This document shows, in pieces, positions 1-10,700 of a stretch of 64,000 nucleotides of DNA; within the stretch, counting starts at the first letter, position 1, and every line of letters begins with the position of its first letter. The stretch is taken from assembly GCF_900168165.1 (NCBI RefSeq), contig NZ_FUYV01000007.1:62001-126000 (forward strand), given 5' to 3'. The notes below the pieces were generated by a model. It had not been told where the DNA came from. It searched no databases and saw only the letters and a list, made by a program, of their open reading frames with translations. The translations under genes were made by a program, and so were the position numbers. The DNA is from Alkalitalea saponilacus (lineage in GTDB: Bacteria; Bacteroidota; Bacteroidia; Bacteroidales; Marinilabiliaceae).

Positions 1-1466
1 AACAGAGTCCTGCATCGGTTATCATTACTGATATAGACGGTATAATTGAATATGTAAACCAGAAATACCTTGATACAACAGGTTATAAAAAAGAAGAGAT
101 GATAGGTAAGCCTCTCACAATTCTAAAGCCAGATCATACAACATTAGAAGAGCACAACAATATTTGGAGAAGTTTAAAAAATGGGCATAATTGGAAAGGA
201 GAACATCAAAATCAGAAGAAATCAGGAGATTATTATTGGGAATCCGTAAGTCTCTCACCAATTTTTGATGACAAAGGGATCATTACAAACTTTGTGATGG
301 TTAGTGAAGACATCTCATACGACAAACAGTTACAATCAGAATTGATTGAAGCAAAAGAAAAAGCAGAAGAGAATGATAAGTTGAAAACCGCATTTCTTAA
401 CAACTTATCTCACGAAGTGCGCACGCCTCTGAACGCAATAGTAGGTTTTTCTGAATTAATTGACGATGACACTTTGGCATCGTCAAAAAAATCATTCTAC
501 GCCAAATCTGTTGTAAAAAGCAGCAAGCAACTGCTATCACTAATAGAAAACATCGTTAGTATTGCAGTAATTGAAGCCGGACAGGTAAAAATAAATGAGA
601 GTGAAACAAACATCAATCATTTATTAAATGATGTTTATAACCAGATGATAGCTACCAACGAAAACAAAGAAGTAAAACTAAAGCTAGTCTCCTCTATTGA
701 CCGATGCAACGAAGAAATAATAACTGACCCCGGAAAACTGACTCAAATATTGACCAATTTAATTGATAATGCCCTAAAATTCACTCCAAAGGGATATGTA
801 ACATTTGGATGTTCGAAAAATGAACGGTATCTTAACTTTTTTGTTGAAGATAATGGAGTTGGTTTCCCAATGGAAATCCATGATGAGTTGTTCCAGAAAT
901 TCAGACAGGGTACAAACAGCATTTCCGGACTGCAGTCCGGTATGGGTTTGGGATTAACCATTGCTAAATCGTATATTGATATACTCAACGGTTCAATCTC
1001 GATACAATCAGATCCCGAAAAAGGCACTAAAATTGAAATAAAACTACCTTATAAACCAAAACAAAATAACATGACAGACGAAACATCTATTTCCCCCATT
1101 CCTGGAGGTAAAACCATTTTGGTTGCAGATGATGTGGAAATAAACCACTTGCTTATTGTTGAAATGCTTGAGGAACTAAAACTTAATGTTCTATATGCGC
1201 GAAATGGCATAGAAGCCATTAAAATGATTGAACGACTTCCGGCCATCGAACTCATTTTAATGGACATAAAAATGCCCGGCATGGATGGGTATAAAGCAAC
1301 GGCTGAAATTAAAAAGCTGAAACCTGAAATCATCATCATTGCACAAACGGCATATGCTCTTGCGGGCGATAAAAACAAGGCACAGGAAGCCGGTTGTGAT
1401 GATTATATTTCCAAGCCAATTGACCGGAAAGAACTCATACGTGTTCTTTCCCAATATCTAAAATAA
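1..1466 (+). CDS. PAS-histidine kinase-receiver hybrid sensor (5' end outside window)
   Basis: The reading frame is open from base 3 to a TAA at 1464-1466, so the start codon lies upstream of the window. Visible parts in order: a PAS domain (bases 3 to about 330, with IITDIDGIIEYVN and a PAC-like end WESVSLSPIFDDKG), a short coiled linker, a HisKA domain with the phospho-acceptor His in LSHEVRTPLNAIVGF (codon at 411-413), an HATPase_c domain (N box LIDNALKFTPKG, G1 DNGVGF, G2 GMGLGLTIAKS), and a receiver domain whose phospho-acceptor Asp is in LILMDIKMPGMDGY (codon at 1263-1265), with the conserved Lys in YISKPID. This is a hybrid kinase that phosphorylates its own receiver; no DNA-binding domain is present, so its output is unknown. 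No membrane segment is visible in the part seen, which suggests a cytoplasmic PAS input unless the missing N-terminus anchors it. The ABC transporter gene follows 71 bp later on the same strand. Confidence 0.93.
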   Translation, partial: QSPASVIITDIDGIIEYVNQKYLDTTGYKKEEMIGKPLTILKPDHTTLEEHNNIWRSLKNGHNWKGEHQNQKKSGDYYWESVSLSPIFDDKGIITNFVMVSEDISYDKQLQSELIEAKEKAEENDKLKTAFLNNLSHEVRTPLNAIVGFSELIDDDTLASSKKSFYAKSVVKSSKQLLSLIENIVSIAVIEAGQVKINESETNINHLLNDVYNQMIATNENKEVKLKLVSSIDRCNEEIITDPGKLTQILTNLIDNALKFTPKGYVTFGCSKNERYLNFFVEDNGVGFPMEIHDELFQKFRQGTNSISGLQSGMGLGLTIAKSYIDILNGSISIQSDPEKGTKIEIKLPYKPKQNNMTDETSISPIPGGKTILVADDVEINHLLIVEMLEELKLNVLYARNGIEAIKMIERLPAIELILMDIKMPGMDGYKATAEIKKLKPEIIIIAQTAYALAGDKNKAQEAGCDDYISKPIDRKELIRVLSQYLK

Positions 1467-1537
1467 ACCCATTCGTTATAGAAACTCTGTCTGAGTAGTT
1501 ATTATTTTAAGGTCAAAATATTAAACCAAGTCTGTTT

Positions 1538-4528
1538 ATGAAGGAGAAGGCACTTCAAAGTATCGTTTCAATTTTTGCACTCATTGCTGTTTTTAAACCC
1601 GGCAAGGGGTACACGCTTATTTCCAACATACTGGAAGTTTACCTATCCTCCAATTTCACCAAACAAACTACCGACATATATCTTGACAAATTTCATCAGC
1701 GAATTAAAGAATATATTCAGGTACAGAATAAAAAACCATCCGTTTTTCACCACTATTTCACCAACGAAATTGAAGCACATTGCTACATTCTATCCCGTGA
1801 AATCACCATCTCACAAAGAATGCTGGTGCTTATATACCTTATCGAATATGCGCCATATATGTCGGGTAAAACTTCGCTGTACATCACCAGCGAAGCCACA
1901 GAACTGGTTAGAACCATAGCCGGCAAACTGGAAATTGATCAATCAGATTTCAATGACGCGTTGGCCTTTAGTACAGATGTATTTCAAAAAATAAGTGATC
2001 GCAATCCTCTTTTAATTATTAGCGACAACCAAAACCTCAGCATTCCTGGAACAAAAATTAGCCATGTTGAAAATCTGAATGGCCAACTTATTTTCTTAAA
2101 AATCAGTTCAATCAATACAGTATTGTTTAAAGTGAGCGGTCAGGCTCACTTTGAAATCAATAACAGGAAACTTTATAAGCGAAGAACTTACATTCTGAAT
2201 AAAGGAGCAGTAATTCATACCAATAACGATTTCGACTTTTATTATAATGATATTACCAAGGCATTAACAAGAAGCTATTCAGGCCAGAAATTGGCACTTG
2301 AAGCCCATAACATCGATTACAGATTCCGAAATGGCAATTATGGCATCCGAAAAATGTCATTCAGTTGTCACTCAGGAGAAATGCTTGCCATTATGGGTGG
2401 CAGTGGATCCGGCAAGACCACCTTAATGAACCTGTTGATAGGAGCCAGAAAACCTGAAAATGGCGTTGTCACACTCAATGGAGTTAACGTCTTCACCAAT
2501 CCTGATAAAGTTAAGGGTTATATTGGTTACGTACCTCAGGACGATGCCCTCAACGAGGAGCTGACTGCTTTCGAAAACCTCTATTTTATAGCCGGCCTGT
2601 CGTCGGGGAATCTTTCAAAAAACGAACGCATCAGGAAAGTCAATAAAATACTGAAAGAGCTGGATTTATTCCAAATTAAAGACCTTAAAGTTGGCAGTCC
2701 TCTAGAAAAAGTAATCAGTGGCGGACAAAGAAAACGATTGAATATAGCTATCGAGTTAGTACGCGATCCCGGAATCCTCTTTTTGGATGAACCAACTTCG
2801 GGTTTATCGTCAGCCGATAGCGAGAACATTATGCAAATATTAAAAGATGCCACGGAAAATGGTAGAATGGTGATTATTAACATTCATCAACCTTCGAGTG
2901 ACATCTTCAAAATGTTCGACAAACTCCTTTTTATTGATAAAGGTGGTTATCCTGTCTATTTTGGCCCGGCCATACAAGTAACCTCATATTTAAAACAGGC
3001 ATTAAAACTTGCAGATGCACACGAAAATGAATGTCAGACCTGTGGGAATCTGAATCCGGATGATATATTCAGGTTTGTTCAGACAACAAACATTGCAACA
3101 CCACACCGATCAGGTTCGAAACGTGTTTATACTCCGGAAAGATGGCATCGGAGATACATGCGCAGCATCCAAGAAAACTTCACCATTTTCAATGAAAAAA
3201 CCACCATGCTCTCTCCGAGCAAAGTTGACATACCAAATAAAGTCAAACAATTTAAACTCTATTCGTTACGCAACCTTTTCACCAAACTGGCTGATTATCC
3301 ATATCTGATACTTTCATTATCCTTGCCACCATTACTGGGAACACTCCTGAGTGTATTCTCGAGATATATAAGTCCTTTAACCGACAGTTATAGTTTTCAT
3401 GAAAATGAGAACATACCGCCGTATATTTTCATGAGTGTCATCGTGGCCATGTTTGTCGGGATTATGAGTGGATCCACAGAAATCATAAAAGACCGCAAAG
3501 CACTTAAACGAGAATCGTTCCTGAATTTATCCTTTTCATCCTATTTGGGAGCCAAAATGTTTTACCTGGTAACATTATCGGCTGTTCAGATGGCCTCTTA
3601 TGTTTTGGTCAGCAAATGGATACTTCAAATTCCGGCAGGAAACATCTCTTTTTTTACCATCATGTGGACAACGGCAATTGCATCGGGAATTATCGGATTG
3701 TTGCTTTCAACCATATTTAAAACCACCGCATCAGTATATGTTTCAATTCCATTTATTTTGATTCCACAAATACTCTTCAGTGGTGCAGTTATTGATTTTA
3801 ACAAAATCAATCCATTTTTCTCTTCAGATAAATATGTGCCGCCTATAAGTGAGCCAATGTTATCCCGATGGTCATTTGAAGCCATATCTGTAAGCCTTTT
3901 TATGAAGAGTGAATACTCAAATTATTTTTATGATCTTGATCAGAGCATATATCAAACAGCCTATTACAGGAATTTTCTCATACCTGAACTTGAGAAGGCT
4001 TTTTTCAGCGACACATGGAGCAGTGATCACTCTCTCACTCCCGATTCAGCAAATTTTGCACTAGTGAGAAATGGCTATGCACAACTGGTTAATCATATAG
4101 AAAAGAAACTACCTGAATTGAACGATCAACACATCAACGGCAACGATTTCAATCTGTTCATCCGCGAAGCAAGAAATGCACTTACAAAAATCAATGATTC
4201 GGTGCAGAACCAAAAAGATGAACTGATTAATGAGTTGGGCCGCGACAGATACCGGCAACTGCAACAAACACGAAACAAAAAACTGGCACAAATTGTCAGC
4301 GACGAAACCAATGTTGAAAAAATAAGGATCAGTGAAGATCAGTTCATCAGAAAAATGACTCCCATTTACTTTATGCCTGAAAATATTCACGGACGATCTC
4401 ACCTCTATTCGCCTGCAAAGCGAATAGGAAACATTTTCATTGATACGCCGCGTTTTTGCAATTACGTTATATTTACAATGAGCTTAGTACTCCTGATAGT
4501 AATTTATTTGAACAGACCAAGATATTAA
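1538..4528 (+). CDS. ABCG-like fused ATPase-permease ABC transporter with N-terminal extension
   Basis: The 996-residue protein carries one complete ABC ATPase: Walker A GGSGSGKTTL near residue 286, signature ISGGQRKRL near 392, Walker B ILFLDEPTSG near 413 and the H-loop His in INIHQP. The ATPase precedes the membrane domain, the ABCG/white-type order, so the protein should work as a dimer. About five hydrophobic segments (roughly residues 580-780) are followed by a soluble stretch of about 170 residues, probably extracytoplasmic, and a last helix close to the C-terminus. The first ~250 residues have no ABC character: the first ~150 are helical and resemble TerB-like regions, and residues about 165-245 look beta-rich (inference from residue pattern only). 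The family usually exports lipids or hydrophobic compounds; the substrate cannot be told here. A kinase gene ends 71 bp upstream, so the two may share regulation. No terminator is obvious in the 184-bp convergent gap downstream. Confidence 0.9.
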   Translation: MKEKALQSIVSIFALIAVFKPGKGYTLISNILEVYLSSNFTKQTTDIYLDKFHQRIKEYIQVQNKKPSVFHHYFTNEIEAHCYILSREITISQRMLVLIYLIEYAPYMSGKTSLYITSEATELVRTIAGKLEIDQSDFNDALAFSTDVFQKISDRNPLLIISDNQNLSIPGTKISHVENLNGQLIFLKISSINTVLFKVSGQAHFEINNRKLYKRRTYILNKGAVIHTNNDFDFYYNDITKALTRSYSGQKLALEAHNIDYRFRNGNYGIRKMSFSCHSGEMLAIMGGSGSGKTTLMNLLIGARKPENGVVTLNGVNVFTNPDKVKGYIGYVPQDDALNEELTAFENLYFIAGLSSGNLSKNERIRKVNKILKELDLFQIKDLKVGSPLEKVISGGQRKRLNIAIELVRDPGILFLDEPTSGLSSADSENIMQILKDATENGRMVIINIHQPSSDIFKMFDKLLFIDKGGYPVYFGPAIQVTSYLKQALKLADAHENECQTCGNLNPDDIFRFVQTTNIATPHRSGSKRVYTPERWHRRYMRSIQENFTIFNEKTTMLSPSKVDIPNKVKQFKLYSLRNLFTKLADYPYLILSLSLPPLLGTLLSVFSRYISPLTDSYSFHENENIPPYIFMSVIVAMFVGIMSGSTEIIKDRKALKRESFLNLSFSSYLGAKMFYLVTLSAVQMASYVLVSKWILQIPAGNISFFTIMWTTAIASGIIGLLLSTIFKTTASVYVSIPFILIPQILFSGAVIDFNKINPFFSSDKYVPPISEPMLSRWSFEAISVSLFMKSEYSNYFYDLDQSIYQTAYYRNFLIPELEKAFFSDTWSSDHSLTPDSANFALVRNGYAQLVNHIEKKLPELNDQHINGNDFNLFIREARNALTKINDSVQNQKDELINELGRDRYRQLQQTRNKKLAQIVSDETNVEKIRISEDQFIRKMTPIYFMPENIHGRSHLYSPAKRIGNIFIDTPRFCNYVIFTMSLVLLIVIYLNRPRY

Positions 4529-4712
4529 TTATTAGACTGTTAGACTTATAGGTTTTTAGATATTAGATGCTATACGCATTGAGGTGCCGCCTAGCGGGAT
4601 AAAATAAATGTGTACACTTGATATTAAGCACATTATGCGTACGGAAATCAAGTTCACATAGACCTGTAATTTAACCAAATAAAAACCCCAAACTAATTCT
4701 GCCATAAGCAAA

Positions 4713-7262
4713 CTAATAAACACTAAGAATTTTGAAAAACTGAGTGGGATCTATAGGTTTTACAAGGTACTTGTCAAATCCGGCACGAAGGCAACGTTGT
4801 TTCTCCTCGGAAATCATATATGATGCCTGAGCAATAACCGGGAGCGGGGGATACATTTTCTTTATGGCTTTAAATAATTCAAACCCATCCATATCCGACA
4901 ACCTGACATCAGTAAACACCACATCAATGTCCTTGTGATCAAAAAGGAGGTCAATGGCTTCAGAGCCATTGGTTGCAAATAACAACTGAACATTATGATG
5001 ATTAACAGCAGCTTTTAACTCATCTACCTTTTCGTAACCATATTGAACGATTAGAACTTTCCCAACTTTGAGTACTGATTTTTCTTCATCCGATTCCTTT
5101 TTGGAATTGGAAACTCGTAGAGGAATTTTAATTGTAAAGCGTGACCCTATACCAGGTTCAGAATCAAGATCAATAGATCCTCCAAGCATATCGATTAAGC
5201 CTTTTACAATGGTTAAGCCAAGACCGAGGCCACCATAGAGCACCGATTCTGAGTCGCTGACCGTAGTAAATGGCAGGTAAATACTTTGATGAATGTTCTT
5301 GTTTATGCCAACACCGGTATCTTCAACCCAGAATAGAAGATGATCGTTATTTAAAATCCTGATACCGCTTCGAATATGCCCTTCCTGAGTAAACTTAACA
5401 GCATTATCAAGCAATAATTTCAGGACTCGCATCAACATCTCTTTTTCACAATATATTCTCTCATTAAGATCAGCATGTTTCTCTTCAATCTTAAATTGAA
5501 TGTTATGCTTTCCCGATTTATTTAGTAACTCTTTTCCTTCCTCATTAAGATAATCAATGAGTTCATAAATTTCAAACCAGCTCTTTTCAACAACATATTC
5601 GCCGCTTTCAATGCGGCTCACCTCAATCAGAATATTCAGAATATTCAAAAGATTATCGCAACTTTCACGAATCAACTTTAAATAATAGTTCTGACTCTCT
5701 GACAGACCATCATGCTCCAGCAACTCTACAAACCCCAGAATGCCATTCATAGGAGTTCTCACTTCATGCGACAAATTGGAAAGGAAAACCGATTTTAATC
5801 GATTGCTCTCATCGGCCTGCGACTGTTGCTCGCTCAGCACTTGTTCGTATTCTCTGCGCGATGTAACATCCTGTGTAATTCTCAAAATACTTCGAACGTT
5901 ACCATTTCTATCAAAAATGGGATAAAAAACTGAATTAAACCATTTATCCGGGTTGCCGGGAAATTTAAAGTCAGTGGTTTTCGTAACATTCCCATTTAGA
6001 GTTTCATCCAAATAGGACAACACATCTACATCAATCCCATCATTGATTAAATTCCGGATCCCCGGATTTTCCAACTCGCAATTATCTAAATTCAACAATA
6101 TTTTCATGCTGTCATTGCAGAAATAAATTCTCAGGTCGGGATAAAGCAGCATCGCTCCATCCGAAAGGCTATTCAAAACCGCAAGTGCATCGAATATGGC
6201 TGGTGTGTTTACCACATCTTTTTCACCAATCTCGGTTTCACGCAATACAATCATTACATGAGTATAACCTTCGAGAAATATATATTGTGCCTTAAGCTCA
6301 ATCTCATTAACTTGAGATTCATTAAAGGTTGCAGCGTATAAAATTAATCGCTGCCGCTCTCTAAAATTATTATTCAAAAGAAGTGTTTGATCATCTCGTC
6401 CTTTAAATCGTAAGTTTCGCCACAAATCCTTACCTGCCACTTCCCGGGAAACGAGTCCAAAATAATTCAATGCTTTTTGGTTGATCAATTCTACTTCATC
6501 AATCTGACCTGAGCGATTGATACTACAAAGCATAACACCTTCCCCAATGTTCTCAGAGAATGTAGTTAAACGTCTTCGCTGAAATTCAAGTTCAGTTTCA
6601 AGATCCTTCAATTTCGAAGATAAGGTGTTACTTTTTAAAACAAGAGTTTCTTTCTCTTCTTCAATAAGTTTTTCGTTGTTGATTCTCCTCAATACAATAA
6701 GAGCATATTCTCTGGCGGAATCTTTTTTATTCAAAAGCGAACCGGAGAATAGATACCAATCTGCATTTATTCTAAGTTCTGTAGTAGATTTTCCTTTGCG
6801 CCAAATAGATTTATGAAAATTTTGAATTACCTCACATTGCTCATTCTCGAGAGGCCAATGATTTATATTCTTGCCGGTTAACTTCACCGTTCTCAAATCC
6901 TTCCATAACAAATCATGACCATAAGATTGCAATATCTCGCCATTAATATCGGTAATAAGAACATTCATTCCCGGTTGATTCTGCAATACACGTACCAATA
7001 GTCGGTTTCGTTTTTTTAACAGAAGAATCAAACCACTTCTTTTTTGAATCTGTCTGTAAATAAGAAGGAAAAGCAATATCGCTGTTACACTAACATATCC
7101 GGCTCCTTTATAAGTTTGAAACATAGTCATGGTATCCTTATCTACAACAAAAGGTAATCGAATCCTGTCAGAAAAATAAATCCATAACAAGCCTGCAACC
7201 AAATAAAGTACCGAAATGGTTAGTGCTGAAACCCAACTTTTTTTAATAGAAGTTTTAAACAT
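4713..7262 (-). CDS. Membrane-anchored PAS hybrid histidine kinase-receiver
   Basis: The protein has 849 residues. Two N-terminal membrane helices (about residues 12-32 and 52-70) flank a short extracytoplasmic stretch. Three PAS-like regions follow (about 85-190, 230-345 and 360-470, the last ending in a PAC motif YPIFDRNGNVRSILRITQD). The HisKA domain has its His at residue 499 (LSHEVRTPMNGILGF). The HATPase domain contains LLLDNAVKFTQEG, EDTGVGI and GGLGLGLTIVKG. The C-terminal receiver has its acceptor Asp at residue 785 (VVFTDVRLSDMDGF) and a conserved Lys in YLVKPID. It lacks a DNA-binding output domain, so it probably passes phosphate to another protein or acts through protein contacts. 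It is transcribed away from the 1081-residue kinase across a 453-bp gap and is convergent with the ABC transporter. The call is secure; the signal sensed is unknown. Confidence 0.94.
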   Translation of the reverse strand: MFKTSIKKSWVSALTISVLYLVAGLLWIYFSDRIRLPFVVDKDTMTMFQTYKGAGYVSVTAILLFLLIYRQIQKRSGLILLLKKRNRLLVRVLQNQPGMNVLITDINGEILQSYGHDLLWKDLRTVKLTGKNINHWPLENEQCEVIQNFHKSIWRKGKSTTELRINADWYLFSGSLLNKKDSAREYALIVLRRINNEKLIEEEKETLVLKSNTLSSKLKDLETELEFQRRRLTTFSENIGEGVMLCSINRSGQIDEVELINQKALNYFGLVSREVAGKDLWRNLRFKGRDDQTLLLNNNFRERQRLILYAATFNESQVNEIELKAQYIFLEGYTHVMIVLRETEIGEKDVVNTPAIFDALAVLNSLSDGAMLLYPDLRIYFCNDSMKILLNLDNCELENPGIRNLINDGIDVDVLSYLDETLNGNVTKTTDFKFPGNPDKWFNSVFYPIFDRNGNVRSILRITQDVTSRREYEQVLSEQQSQADESNRLKSVFLSNLSHEVRTPMNGILGFVELLEHDGLSESQNYYLKLIRESCDNLLNILNILIEVSRIESGEYVVEKSWFEIYELIDYLNEEGKELLNKSGKHNIQFKIEEKHADLNERIYCEKEMLMRVLKLLLDNAVKFTQEGHIRSGIRILNNDHLLFWVEDTGVGINKNIHQSIYLPFTTVSDSESVLYGGLGLGLTIVKGLIDMLGGSIDLDSEPGIGSRFTIKIPLRVSNSKKESDEEKSVLKVGKVLIVQYGYEKVDELKAAVNHHNVQLLFATNGSEAIDLLFDHKDIDVVFTDVRLSDMDGFELFKAIKKMYPPLPVIAQASYMISEEKQRCLRAGFDKYLVKPIDPTQFFKILSVY

Positions 7263-7355
7263 TCAAATGATTTTTCTGAGCGATGATGCTTTATTACTTT
7301 AATAAATAGATTTCATTTGTGAAACACAACTAAAAAAGATTTTATATCTACCTAT

Positions 7356-7386
7356 TTCACAACCACGTAGGTGGTTGTGAATTTTT
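7356..7386 (+). repeat. Perfect 11-bp inverted repeat with 4-base loop followed by T5
   Basis: The arms TTCACAACCAC (7356-7366) and GTGGTTGTGAA (7371-7381) are exact reverse complements around GTAG, and five T follow on the plus strand. The shape is that of an intrinsic terminator on the plus strand, but no plus-strand gene lies upstream; the flanking gene to the left starts at 7262 on the minus strand. It may terminate a short unannotated RNA, form a 5' leader hairpin of the minus-strand kinase mRNA, or be a dyad operator. Function is inferred only. Confidence 0.55.
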
Positions 7387-7536
7387 CAAAAAAAACTAAA
7401 AACCTGAAAAATTGACTTTCCTTTTGTCTTCTGTTCTTTATCTTTCGTTAAATTAATAAAATAGTTGCATTCCTATCAACTTTTTTCTGATTAAAATAGA
7501 GAGTCAATTCTAAAAACAACAATTAAAGAACTTTTC

Positions 7537-7692
7537 ATGCATAACATCGTATTAATTAATGTGCGGGTAGTCGGTGTTGATTTAACCTTAATAAATCGAG
7601 CCATGCGAAGCAATTCTCAAACAGGGGAATCTAAGATCGGCTTAGCCAATGACTATGATGGCGAGTTCTCCCAAGACCTCGAGAACCATTGA
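7537..7692 (+). CDS. Possible small ORF of 51 residues upstream of the multi-PAS kinase
   Basis: An ATG at 7537 opens a frame of 51 codons ending in TGA at 7690-7692, 23 bp before the start of the next gene. The product begins MHNIVLINVRVVGVD and ends in an acidic, Asn/Asp-rich tail (YDGEFSQDLENH). The stretch is less AT-rich than the surrounding gap, which is the main reason to list it. No ribosome-binding site or recognisable domain is seen. The same bases can form three short hairpins, so a structured 5' leader is an equal alternative. Confidence 0.25.
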   Translation: MHNIVLINVRVVGVDLTLINRAMRSNSQTGESKIGLANDYDGEFSQDLENH

Positions 7693-7715
7693 ATAACAAA
7701 TTTTAGACACATGAA

Positions 7716-10700
7716 ATGACAGAAGAAAACACTCTATATGAATTAATAGGTGCCATCCCTCATCCTCTAATTGTTATGGATAACCAAATAAAGGTTACTT
7801 ATATCAACCAAAAGGCAAGGGAATTGTTAAAGCTGGACTCCAGCAAGGAATACCGGGTAACACCCGGACTACTTTTAAACTGTCAAAATGCGATTAATCT
7901 GGGAAGCTGTGGCACCACTCTGATGTGTAGTAAATGTCGTTTGATGGATGCCATTGATTATGTGTTGCAAAATCAATTGCCATTAAAAAACCAAACCGGA
8001 ACAATCTACACGCATGAATCAGCAGGTCAAAGCATTTGGCGTTTAAAATTCGACTGTTCATTTCTCAATTTTAATTCAGGTATGGCATTAATATCTTTAC
8101 ATGATGCCTTACTTATGCCTCCCTCATTAAATGAGATCAATATAAGCAACCCTGAGGAATCGAATGAAATGAATTCGAGTGCCCATTTTGTCTTAAAAAG
8201 TGAGCTAACAGAGTCACTCCTCAATTCTGAAGCATGCTTAAACGCCCTTTTAAGTAATTCAGAGGATGCTCTCCTGATCCTTAACCACCAAAATGAAATA
8301 TTGAAATGGAACAGCAGCTTCTCTAAATTAATTAACGAATCGGAAGCAATATTAACCCATGATTTAATTTCAGAATCCCTTCAATTCCAGTTTTTGGAAA
8401 ATGGAGAATTTCAATGCAAAACATGGGAAGAGATAGTAAAGAACCTGAATGCTCAAAAATCTTTTGAAGGTACAATTACAGCAGGTCAATCGCACGATAT
8501 TTGGGTAAAGCTTAACATCATCCCATTTTATAATGAGGAGAAGAAACAAACAGGAACCCTGTTATCATTTAAAGATTTATCGGTAGAACAAAATATGCGC
8601 GATCAAGCAATGCTCCACCGCTATGCGCTGGAGTATTTTCCTGCTGAATTCTACTATATTCATGCAGATGGCCGCATTCTATACGCCAACAAACAGGCAA
8701 GAGACATATTAGGCATCGATTCTGATCTCTACAGCCACTTAACTGTTAATGACATCAACCCAAAAATTGATGAAAAATGGTGGAATGACCAGATAAAGAG
8801 ACTAGAAAACGATGAAACTCTGGAATTTGAGACTTTACATAAATCAGAAGATGGAGAACTTTACCCGGTGCTTGTCAAGATTTTCATGCCCGACACTGAT
8901 CAGCCTGACCTGTTCTGCTACTACAGCCACAATTTAGAATCACATAAATCCATCGAAAACAGCCTCATTAAAGAGTCTTTTGTAAATGAGAGTCTGGCAG
9001 AAATCAGTCGCGAACTTACCATCCATAATGAATTAAGTTCTGTAGAGCTTTTGATTCGTCAGTATGCCCTACAAATAACAGAAAGTGCATTCGCGTTTCT
9101 GGCCTATCGTGATCCCGTTAACCAGGAGCTGAAAATCACCATCTACTCCGACAGTTCCGAAAATTATTTAAATGAAGTAAAAAGAATTGAGCAATATTTT
9201 GCAAAGCATTTCAACAACATCACTCCCGTTACAGAAGAAGAGCGTAATATTTCTGATCGCATCGTGAATACAACAAGCGAGTTATTAATTGAGGGAATTC
9301 CATTTAATGATCTCATTCCCTTTAGCAGAATCGCCTCGGCGGGCATCTTTTTCAACAACGAATACAAAGGACTTTTGCTGGTAGCCGACCGATCAACAGA
9401 CTACGAAGAAGACGACAAAGAGCATCTTGAAAGCCTCGCCAATTTATTTGCCCTAGCCATAAACAGAATACAGGAAAAGCAGCGTTTGGTTGAATCCATG
9501 GAGCAGCTTGAACTGGCAATTAATGTCTCAAACATGGCCGTTTGGGACATCTACCCCGAAAAAGATGAAATAATCATCAACCCGGCGTGGCAGGAGAAAC
9601 TGAACATATGCAGAGAGAATCAGCATCCGCGACTATCTGAAGTCATTAATCTGCTTCACCCTGAAGACATGCCTAATCTGTTAAAAGGCTACGAAGAACA
9701 CAAAAACAGCAACTCCCCATACTTCGAAATTCCATGCAGGGTAAAAATAAAAAACGGATCATATAGATGGATGCAAGGAACGGGAAGAATCGTTACCCGA
9801 ACCCCCGATGGTAAGATCCATCGGATTATAGGTCTGGCCACCGACAACACCGATCAGGTTGAACTTAACCGGCAGTTGTTACAATCTCGTGAAGAAGCCG
9901 TTGCAGCCAATCAGGCAAAAAGTGTATTCCTGGCCAGGATGAGTCATGAAATTCGCACTCCCCTGAATGCCATCATCGGGTTTGCTGATATTTTGAAAAA
10001 AAACACCAGCGAACCTGTTCAGATGGATTATCTCAATAACATAAAAAAAAGTGGAATGACCCTGATGAACCTCATCTCAGACATTCTGGACTATTCAAAA
10101 ATTGAAGCAGGTAAGCTGGAACTAAGCAAAAACGATACAAATATCCGTAATCTTATATACGAAACCCAAAGCCTATTCAAACCTGCAATTGATGAGAAAA
10201 ACCTTGAGTTTATTACAAAGATTTCGGAAAACACTCCACATTTTATCAGGCAGGATGAACTCCGGCTGCGGCAAATTATAACAAACCTGGTAAGCAACGC
10301 CGTAAAATTTACAGAAGAAGGGAAAATTGAATTAATTGTTTCTACCAAAACAATTAATAAAGAAAAGGTGAACATTACCATAAAAGTTATAGATACGGGT
10401 ATTGGGATCAAACCCGAATCTCAAAAGAAAATATTTGAAGACTTCACCCAACAGGAAGATCAGGATAACCGCAGATACGGGGGTACAGGTCTTGGATTAG
10501 GCATTGTAAAACGGTTACTTGAGTTGTTGGGTGGAAGTATTGAACTTAAAAGCGAACCGGAGGAAGGTAGCACATTCACCGTTCATCTTCATCATTGCGA
10601 AATCATTCATAAAAAACCCATCAAAAGAGGTCAGGGAGAGGCAAACAATAAAAGCATAACACAAGTAGATTCTGAAACAACCAAAATTCATGTTCCAAAC

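Larger units (their letters stand above)
7263..7715. other. Divergent intergenic region between two sensor kinases
   Basis: This 453-bp AT-rich gap must hold promoters for both kinases. It contains two inverted repeats near the minus-strand gene: TTTCA/TGAAA at 7311-7324 with a 4-base loop, and a longer one at 7356-7381. The right-hand part (7537-7715) is visibly less AT-rich and contains a possible small ORF as well as three short stem-forming stretches at 7613-7630, 7631-7645 and 7665-7686. I found no convincing TAnnTTTG -7 element. Confidence 0.6.

Noticed and set aside
743-1454. Minus-strand ORFs inside the first kinase
   Set aside because: They lie entirely antisense to a clear histidine kinase and receiver with conserved motifs.
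4529-4712. Terminator between the ABC transporter and the minus-strand kinase
   Set aside because: The convergent gap was scanned, but no stem with a flanking T tract was good enough to list.
7613-7686. A named riboswitch class
   Set aside because: Three short hairpins can be drawn, but I could not match any riboswitch consensus I know, and the downstream gene is a sensor kinase rather than a metabolic or transport gene.
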